From Aphis gossypii (Eukaryota; Arthropoda; Insecta; Hemiptera; Aphididae), in contig NC_065530.1 in the NCBI RefSeq assembly GCF_020184175.1, positions 74,501,260 through 74,565,259 on the forward strand: a stretch of DNA of 64,000 nt, read 5' to 3'. The translations under genes and the position numbers were made by a program. Below, piece by piece: positions 55,796 to 64,000 of this stretch. The notes beneath the pieces were generated by a model. It did not search any database. It had not been told where the DNA came from and saw only the letters and a list, made by a program, of their open reading frames with translations. Position 1 is the first letter of the stretch. Each line of letters begins with the position of its first letter.

Positions 55796-57553
55796 TATAA
55801 TGTTCTACATCTGAGCGCAATAAAATTTTATTACAGTTATTAGGAGTGTTTGAAAAATTTGAAAATTGTGATCTTTTTTATGTATTATTTGTCTCATATG
55901 TTCATATGAACACATGGACTAGAAAATATAATTATGGTAATATCAATCAGCACTAATATGTTTTTCAACTTTTTATTACTATTATTATTTACATGTATAT
56001 TTTGTACATCAACATGGTTATAAATAAATACACAACCGCATAAAAATGTGTGTATAATAATTACATGTTATCGATCCGACTTTTACGAGTTTACATATCA
56101 TTGCCTTATAACCATAATAATTAGCAACGTATAAATAACGATATACACGCATACATTATGTTAATCAGAATTTTATATTTTGTAGTTTTTAGGTACAAAT
56201 GATACAAATACGAATAATATGCAATCATTGTAAATGTATTTATGATTAGTTTATAATAATATTATTTATATCTTAACGTATTTTTTTTGCATATTATTGC
56301 ATTTATTCACGCGGCCCCATTATTATTTTAGTCACTGTAATCATACTTAGAACACTGTCAAAGTAATTTAAATTGTGTATGTTCAGAACATTAAAAATAA
56401 TCGAAATGTTATAAAGATTTAATTAAAACAATTATTTTTATAAGAACAATAAGAATAATATTCATATCATAATATTTTACGATTTTTTTTAGCATCTTAT
56501 TATATTATTTTAGTAATTAGCCATTATGTATATATAAAAAATAAAAGTCCAACTTAAACTAGGTCAGCCGAGTGCAAAAAAACGATGAATATGAAAACCT
56601 GAAGAATATTATCGGATTGTTAGTTAAGTATCATTTACGAATTTACGATTCTTCAATGATAATGTATTACAAAAAAATAATAATAAGATATACCTAGGTA
56701 GATATTTATAGTTATAGTATGATGTCGTATGCGTGACAATGCCTGCAGTTTGTCACGTATCGCGTAACGATATTGTTCTACAGATTTTATTGTAATTAGA
56801 TTCATTGGGTCTTACCGCGGGGTCGTGAAAAATTATTCAAAGGGTATCCGTTTTTGCTCTATTATTATTATTATTTTATTTTTTTGTATCAGTTTTTATT
56901 TCCGCACGAACTGATTACTGATTTACGACGGTTGATCGCTCACAAAAGACACGAAAACGTTCACAAAAGAATATGTCTAAGTGGCCCGGTTAGGAATCCA
57001 TGGGAGAATATATATCGGTATTATTTTGCGTTGAGGACGGTACCTGGAAATTTATGAGCTAGGTGCAAAGGGGTTAGGCGACTTTGAAAGGGAGAATCGA
57101 AAAAACACCGACTTGTTACCGGGTACATGTATAAGTATATATATGATGTATCTCGTCGCGGAGATACGATGAAAATGGCGACAAAGAAATAGCGTGGCGT
57201 GTACGGCACCGCACCTATTGTTCTAGGGTGGAAAAAATGGACGAAAGAGTATCTATTTTTTTCACATATGTGATATGTATAAATGCATTTTATATATACC
57301 TACCCTCGAAATAGAGCGGTTTTTATTCCACCGCACTCTGCCGCCACTGCTGCCGCTGTCGTTCAGTGGCAGATAATATGCTAATAAGTCACTCGCGTGT
57401 ATATACCGCACGGTTGTCAGGGCGACGGACTGCGGTATAGATCATTTTCTAGTTTCCAAACGACTAAATCGGTTATGGGCCGATACGCCGCTTACGTGTG
57501 CATATATGCTAAGTAGGCGATAAACAATGCAATTCATATTCCGGAACCGCCTG

Positions 57554-57579
57554 TAATAAATAAATAAATAAATAAATAA
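57554..57579. repeat. (TAAA)n microsatellite
   Basis: About six TAAA units in tandem. Confidence 0.9.
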
Positions 57580-57900
57580 TGACACTAACCGGAAACCTGG
57601 TGCAGTGCCTAACTGACGTTTGTTATTATCTCGCCGTGTTGTTTTTTTTTTTTTTGATAATTTTACCTCTGTTTCTATTATGGTTAATTGTATAACCGAG
57701 AGTTTGCCTAATTGACTGGTTTGTATACGACAGTGATTGACAACCAAGAAAAACGAAATAATTTACACCGCAATAACGTGCAACGTGTGATTCGAATACC
57801 TACTCTATGATATAAAAAAAAAACCCCCCAAAACTTTTTCGATAGTGTTGTTATTCATGCATATTTTTTTGTTTCTCACACTTACAGATAACCGTCGGCA

Positions 57901-60900
57901 ATGTTAAAGTGGACCGTGGCCGGACAGAGGGGCGGGGGAACGGCGTGGAGACAGACGGCCGTGGTAGACGAGTCACCGCAGTGTTTTTCGGAAAAGCCAC
58001 GGCGAAGACGACCGTCTAGGATGTCTGGAAAACACGACAAAGAAAACGCCGAATGCCTGGTAAGTTATAATTTATTACAAACAAAATTTACATTTTATTC
58101 ACTGTCGAATAATGCGCAATGGACATTATATTATACAGAAAATAATATAAATATTTAATATATAATACATATAATCCGTATATGTCAAGACGGATCAAGG
58201 TTATGGAATTGAAAGGATTGAATATGTTTAAAATTTAATATAATACAACCCAAAGAAATTGATTTTGTTTTCGATAAGTGGTATTTTAATACACACAGTG
58301 AGTAGATATGATGTATCAAAAAGGTTGTTAAGTGTATGCCATAACCGTCTGAAAATCAAAAAAGTCTTGTATACCTATTATATCTACATAAATATATTAT
58401 AAGAGGTTTTCCTATTTATTCTGAAGTCAACGCCCCAACCAGATTATTTTTAAATCCCTAAGGAATTTCGTAAAAAATTTTAAGCATTGATATTGAGCAT
58501 TATTACACATATTACAATAATATATATCCGTTTGTTTCACAACAATCCGATACCTTTAACGATTTAACAGATCGTTTTTTCTCTTCAATTTTTGTGTATT
58601 TTCTATATGCCAACTCCTTCGAAAATTGCTACTAAAACTGTTATATTTTTGTTATTCATAGGACGTGATGACACCGACATCGAAGACGTGTCGCCGACGA
58701 CGCAGAGAAAGCTTGAGAGACGTAAGCAACCACAACAGCCCGGCGGCGGCAGTGTTGCAAATGTCGCCGGGCAGCAGACGAACAAAAAGTCCCTGCACGG
58801 AAGTCCATTGGATGCCTGTGCAAAAAAGGTGAGATGAGACACTACATAATAAACTATCGCATTGCGCTATAAAACAAGTATGATGACTGATAAATCTTTG
58901 TAATAGAATGTTATTATTTTGTGACTTACAAACGGTCATTCGTTGTCATGAAAATAAAACTGTTGCACAACCGCAGGGCTAGTTTTTACAGAGGTTATTT
59001 AGGGCACCAATACAGTAATACCTTACCTAGGATAAGATGTAAAATTTAGGAACTCGGTCGAAATTTAAAGAAAAAAATATCAGTGTGCAAAAATAAAATT
59101 GTTAGTTTTAAAAAAATAACAAAAAATTATATACGAGTGTATTTAATTAACTGTTGTGATGATCTGAAGTTGCACGATACATTCTATCGTCTAATCGTTA
59201 TCGAATATATGACAGAATATAAATCGCAAATAGTTGAGCACGAATAAACCGCACAATTATCTACTCGCGTTTACCGGAAACACGCGATATTATTTCGTCA
59301 AACGCGTAATAACTTTATTAATAATACATAATATCTAAAACCGCACGCAATTACATCAAACGCGACATGGTAGATTTACCAGTGTAATGGTATCATTTAC
59401 ACGATAAACGCTTTCTCGTATGTTTTTTTTTATTATGTCGGCATTATTATTTTTGGATTTAATGACATGTAGAACGTTAAAAATTAATATCTCTGTAAAT
59501 CCAAACTATGCAGACATGACAGGATTCACACATACCCATGAAAAGAACTTAATATGTACCTACATAGCGGGGCCTGTAGATAATCCGTTTAGTACACGTA
59601 AACAATATCATTTAATTTTATTTCAAATTAAATGTTAGAATGACATAAATGACAACAAAGCGTTTGAAGTGACCTTTAGTTACAAGTAAAAAACATTTTA
59701 TTTACTTTTATCAGTATAGTTCTGGAATGTATTATTACGTTGTTCCGAGACTATCGCCGTTAACAATATATTATATAGGTAATACTTAAAACAACTATAA
59801 ATTATTTTACGCTAACTGACCCTTTAGACATTGCAAAAGTTATTCTAAAAAACTAAAAAAACCATCGATGCATAATTTAAATTTTTTATAAGGCGAAGTT
59901 TCGCCTTATGCTCTCATCTTAACTGGCCGCGCGTTTACATTCGTTTACACACTCGCATAAAAGCTTTCTTCTTAATCTCCTTCCGATCAGAGTGATGGTT
60001 CTCGTCCGAAGTCGCACTGAAACAGTTCGGGACCTCGCTTTGGCCATTAATTACAAGCGCGTGTCGAGGTGCCCGAAATTAAACCGTTGTTTTTTTAACC
60101 CGATATTGTTGTTCTGCCCCGCAGACGATCCGGCGACGATTTATGTTGGACGGACGAAAAAGTGAAACGGAAAAAGCCGTGTACGGCTGACCACGTGATC
60201 TCAACGGCGTTCGCGGCCGTCGCGACGTTCGCCGCCTCCTCCGCGGCAACAACGGCGCCGGCGGAAATCGCCTGTTCCGTTACCGCCGCCGTCACGTCCC
60301 CGGCCGACGAACAGCTGTGCGTGTCCATGTCCCCGGCCGAAGAACCGGTTCAGCTGTCGCACAAACGTTTGCCCGCTCTGCCGACGGTTCGGTCGCGCAG
60401 CCCCGGCGACCTGCGCGCGTCCAGGCTGATCGATCGGTACGTGGATCAGATCCGCATGGAAGACGTGACGTTCGGCCGCGGCAACCGCGATCGGCTCAGC
60501 ATCGTTTCGCCGCTGGCCAAGCGACTGGCCGACATCAGGTTGCGACGATCTCCCGGCCAGACGGCGACGCCGACGACGACGGCGACGGAGGCCTGCAAAC
60601 GAAAACGGTCGTTGTCCGACAGCGAAGACGATTGGCCGGCGACGCGCACGCCGATCGCCGGCGGCAACAAACGGCCCACCGCCGCGTGGTGGTGGCAGTG
60701 CTCGGGCGGCGGCGGAGGTCTCACCCTGCCCGACGGCCTGCCCAGTCCGTTCCACTCGACGCTCGACCGTCGCCGCGTCGGCGGGCCACTTCACCAGCGG
60801 CGGACCGGCACGCCCAGCCCCATAACGCCGCTCCGCCGGCAGTCGGCCGCCGACGATTCGGACGACTATTGGAAGACGCCCGTCGGCCCGTCGCTGGCCA

Positions 60901-62207
60901 CCGGCGTCCGCGCCGACCGGCTGCTGTCCACCACGTCGTCCACGACCGTCGACGACGAGATCATCTGCTGCAGCGACCCGCGCAGCCCGGCCGTGCTGGA
61001 CGAAACGTTCACGCTCAAGTCCCGCAGGTGTCTGTCGTTCGTCTCTCCGCCGCCGTCCGACTCGCCGGCCAAAAAGCGGAACCGGAAGTCACTGAAAAAA
61101 CCGTCTTCTGCCGCCGCCGACAAAGGTGCGTTATTTATTGAAAAAACACGAATGATTCGTGACGTTTAATGTTCTAATCACAGTAATCGTGCACAAATTA
61201 TATTACGTTAATTTAATTTAATTACGATGCGTTTAAGTAGATGATCCGCACCTGAATAAGCTATATTGTTGAGGTGGGGTTAATGAGTTATTAATAATAT
61301 ATATGAAAAGTGAAATTTTAGATTTGGATCGTAGCGATAAATTCGTTGGTTCAACAACGATGATGTGTGTTTTTTTTTATTTTTACAAAAATAATTCTTC
61401 GATATTTAACTTTGAATGTGGTTTCTAGTTTAACAAATTGGATTTTTTTTTCGGTGAATTATATACAATAATGATACAAACTATAATAGAGCTTGTCATG
61501 AAAAATACGCAGAATTTTATTTAAATTGAGTTTTTGATTTTTTTTTCTAAAGTTTTTCATTACTATTTTAGTCACAATATATATGTATTTAATGTTAAAA
61601 ATTGGATTAATTCGATGTGATGATAATTTAACTTATAAATGTATAAATATTATTTGCTCCTTTTTACATTTTAACTATGGAAATCAATTGATGAGATTTG
61701 GTCATGCTTTATATACTATAGCCGAACACGATATTACTTTGAAATAAATTCAATGTGATTTCAATAAAATATTTTTGTTTTAGCTTCCGGCCTAGAGGTA
61801 TCCATTGAATTGAAAGACTCAACTCACTTAACTGTATTACGTAAGCATATATATTAATTATACTCGTTATAATCACTATTTTAATTGCATTGTTTAACAA
61901 ATAAATTTATGATTGCTTTTGGTTTAGTTAAAAGAGGCAGAAATCTGGTATGTGCAGATGGTGAACCGCCAAACACTTATATAAAGGTAAGTTTGCGCCA
62001 TTGTTTATTGAAATTGAATATAAATTAACTTGATATTATTACCATATAGGTGTACTTAGTACCCGGTAAAGGAACTTGCCACAAGACCCGAGTACGGCAC
62101 AATTCTACCAACCCTCGTTTCGACGAATCTTTTTCCGTACCACTCTCCGAGGAAGATCAAGATAAAAGAATATTAATATCCGCTTGGCATCGAGACAGAA
62201 TGAAAAG
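57901..62207 (+). CDS. C2-domain protein, RGS3-like (5' part, six exons, runs off window)
   Basis: Coding exons are 57901-58059, 58662-58828, 60125-61125, 61784-61840, 61928-61986 and 62050-62207. All have GT-AG borders and consistent phases (0, 2, 1, 1, 0, 2). The exon carrying the ATG starts at 57888, and an in-frame TAA at 57889 just before the ATG supports that start. Residues 1-442 are low-complexity: basic tracts, an Ala-rich stretch, many Ser/Pro sites, and a GC-rich exon 3. From about residue 445 a C2 domain begins, with strands around LEVSIEL, TYIKVYLVPGKG, KTRV, NPRFDESFSVPL and KRILISAWHRD. The EEDxxKR(I/L)L...W pattern recalls the C2 of RGS3, from memory only. Such proteins act at membranes to limit G-protein signalling. 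The usual SDPY Asp of loop 1 is replaced (PPNTY), so calcium binding may be lost. The end of the C2 and any RGS domain would lie beyond the window. The C2 call is firm; the RGS3 link is tentative. Confidence 0.75.
59888..59909. repeat. Perfect hairpin in intron 2 of the C2 gene
   Basis: ATAAGGCGAA and TTCGCCTTAT form a 10-bp perfect stem with a GT loop. It lies about 215 bases upstream of the exon 3 acceptor. It could be a transposon end or an RNA structure. Confidence 0.6.
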
Positions 62208-63312
62208 GTAACATTACCGGCAAACACATAATACTTAATAATAGATTGTTTTAAATATTACGATATTTTAAAATAACGGTTATTTTACATTACTATAACC
62301 CAGTATACAATTTTTCGTATAAGCCCCTTTTAATTTTTAATTTATTCCGACATTCATGATTTCAATGATTAATAATATAATATTAGGTGCCGGCTACGTA
62401 AACTTGAATATTTTACGCGATCCAACTTCAACCTTAAACACACACACACACAGACGCGTTCACATTATTTACGCTCTAAAAAGTTTAGTAAATTAAATTT
62501 TTAAAAGTTAAGATAAGGGTTTATGTTTTATCTGAAGTGTATATCAAAACTTAAAAAACACTCACACACACGTTATATATTGTATGTTTACGACTTTTGG
62601 AGTGAATTTAGAAACGTCTTTCGAGCTTCTCGTCAGTTTCTATTTGAGAATTGATTGTTATTGTTTCACGAAACAACCATTATATATATGCGAGCGTATT
62701 ACGGCTGACGTTCAATTTTAGCCGTCGATGTTTTATAATATACAACATGCGCCCATCCAATCCTATTACAGACTTTTATAATAAACTCGGCCGTATATGA
62801 TGGTAACGCTACACACGGTTCGTGTTTCTTATCGAATCCAATAAGCTCGCTACCGTTTTCACGAAGATTATCCAATTTTCGGTGTGCATTACCGACGAAA
62901 CATTATTACATATATAGCTAGTATAGTAATTGAAAATTATAACGACACGTTGCGCCATGAACTTTCGATCCATAGTCTCTGTTGACCGGTACGAAACGTC
63001 CGATATATTTTATTTTATAGCGTTAAAGGCGAAGATAATTAAATATTAGTCATCCGGATGAGAGATGGGCCAATGGAATAAACGTAATATCCAACAAGAG
63101 ATCGCTTCGGGTACTCTAGGACAAATTATTTTCTCATCCGCCGAAAAATTGCGTCACTCGAATAAAAAGACCCCTGGAAGATTTTGCAGGCAAAACATCA
63201 CTCACGCGTAATAATCAGCAGCTTTTATAATAGTTTGAACAACACACACATAAAACGATATACAGGTCGGACGCATTGCAATATTGTTCGGCATTACGAT
63301 GATTTCGTCCTG
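62208..63312 (+). other. Intron 6 of the C2 gene
   Basis: Begins GTAACA after the codon split AAA AG|. No continuation of the C2 domain was found before the right window edge, so this intron exceeds 1.7 kb. A (CA)n stretch lies at 62440-62451. Confidence 0.5.
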
Positions 63313-63943
63313 TACAGGGTGTTGGTATTACTAAACTTAATTGTAAAAATTATCAATCTTGATCATCCCTATTTTTGGTTTAATAATGGATTTATAAAAT
63401 TAATTATATTTGGAATATTTAAATTCACTCAAATACCATAATTTCAATTTTCTTGAAATCTTTTATATTACTTAATGAGTGTTCTGTGAAGAAAATTTTT
63501 TTTTCAAATTAGGACCTTTTTTACTGCAAATGAATCATTTTTTATATATATATATTTTAATGTACTTAATTAAAAATTTGAGCGATTAATTTTTTAGTTA
63601 TTAAACTTTTGTTGTGAGTGAAGTTTGTTAAAAATAAATACCTTTGAAAATGGTTTTCAAAAATACAAAATATAATAAATAACTTATTACTCGATAACAC
63701 TAAAACATACTTACTTAAAAATTACTCATCTGAATCTCAATATTGGTACATCAATATTTTTAGAAAATGTATCCGTTAAATAATTTGCTGTTGAAAATAG
63801 AGGTCTTCATTTTAAAAACAAAGTGTTTAACTGAACAGAACTTCTCCTTAAGTAGTAAAAAAAATTCAAAAATTAAATTTATAATAAAAATAATGAAATA
63901 TTGAAGAAAAAAGAGGTGTGCGTGCTAAGTGAATCACTCTGTA
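63313..63943. mobile_element. TIR element of the CAGGGTG family in intron 6
   Basis: The left end TACAGGGTGTTGGTATTA pairs with the right end GAATCACTCTGTA. The subterminal 'gtgcgtgctaagtgaatcactctgtat' is close to the right end of the 32.0-32.8 kb copy. No transposase frame is visible. Confidence 0.5.
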
Positions 63944-64000
63944 TAATGAATGTACGAAATTCTATTCACACTTAATATTATAATGGTATACCGTTTGAAC

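Larger units (their letters stand above)
55287..57887. other. Flank upstream of the C2-domain gene
   Basis: Contains a (TAA)n repeat at 55769-55795 and a (TAAA)n repeat at 57554-57579, plus a GC-richer patch at about 57320-57500. A polypyrimidine tract and acceptor TTTCTCACACTTACAG end at 57887, implying at least one upstream non-coding exon not located here. Confidence 0.45.

Noticed and set aside
60201..61141. Long ORFs (197 codons minus, 274 codons plus, alternative frame) within the C2-gene exon 3
   Set aside because: Only the frame of 60126-61125 joins exons 2 and 4 in phase. The others are composition-driven shadows.
1..64000. CRISPR arrays, bacterial operons, integrated virus or phage
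   Set aside because: No regularly spaced direct repeats, no Shine-Dalgarno-led gene clusters and no viral polymerase or capsid-like frames were seen; introns and microsatellites indicate an insect nuclear genome.

Overview
The window looks like genomic DNA from an aphid (Hemiptera, probably Aphididae). The background is very AT-rich, with runs such as 'ataatatta' and 'taggtacctac', GT-AG introns, many short TIR elements ending in CAGGGTG, and scattered CpG-rich islands. Nothing bacterial or viral was seen. No search tools were available, so all identities rest on reading the sequence and on remembered family patterns.

Layout. (1) 0.27-2.30 kb, minus strand: a complete three-exon gene for a diverged pigment-dispersing factor (PDF) neuropeptide precursor of 108 aa. 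It has a TATA box and initiator, and its start codon is split by intron 1. This is the most interesting locus, because only one of its three exons lies in an obvious long ORF. (2) 3.2-20 kb: gene-poor DNA with several inverted-repeat elements and a CpG-rich block at about 12.1-13.8 kb. (3) 20.02-21.42 kb, minus strand: a three-exon gene with matching intron phases. It predicts a 224-aa type I membrane or secreted glycoprotein with six N-glycosylation sequons, and I do not recognise the family. (4) 21.5-57.8 kb: mostly non-coding, with CpG-rich islands at about 25-27, 33-34.5, 42.5-43.5, 45.6-49.3 and 54-55.3 kb that probably mark promoters or 5' UTR exons. It also holds more TIR elements and a few weak coding candidates. 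(5) 57.9-62.2 kb, plus strand: the 5' part of a multi-exon gene. It encodes about 440 residues of low-complexity, basic and Ser/Pro-rich N-terminus, then the start of a C2 domain that recalls the RGS3-type C2. The gene runs past the right edge of the window.

The two complete genes look independent: separate promoters, the same strand, about 18 kb apart. The third is on the opposite strand. PDF signals through a G-protein-coupled receptor and RGS proteins dampen such signalling, but nothing here links the two genes beyond both lying in this window.
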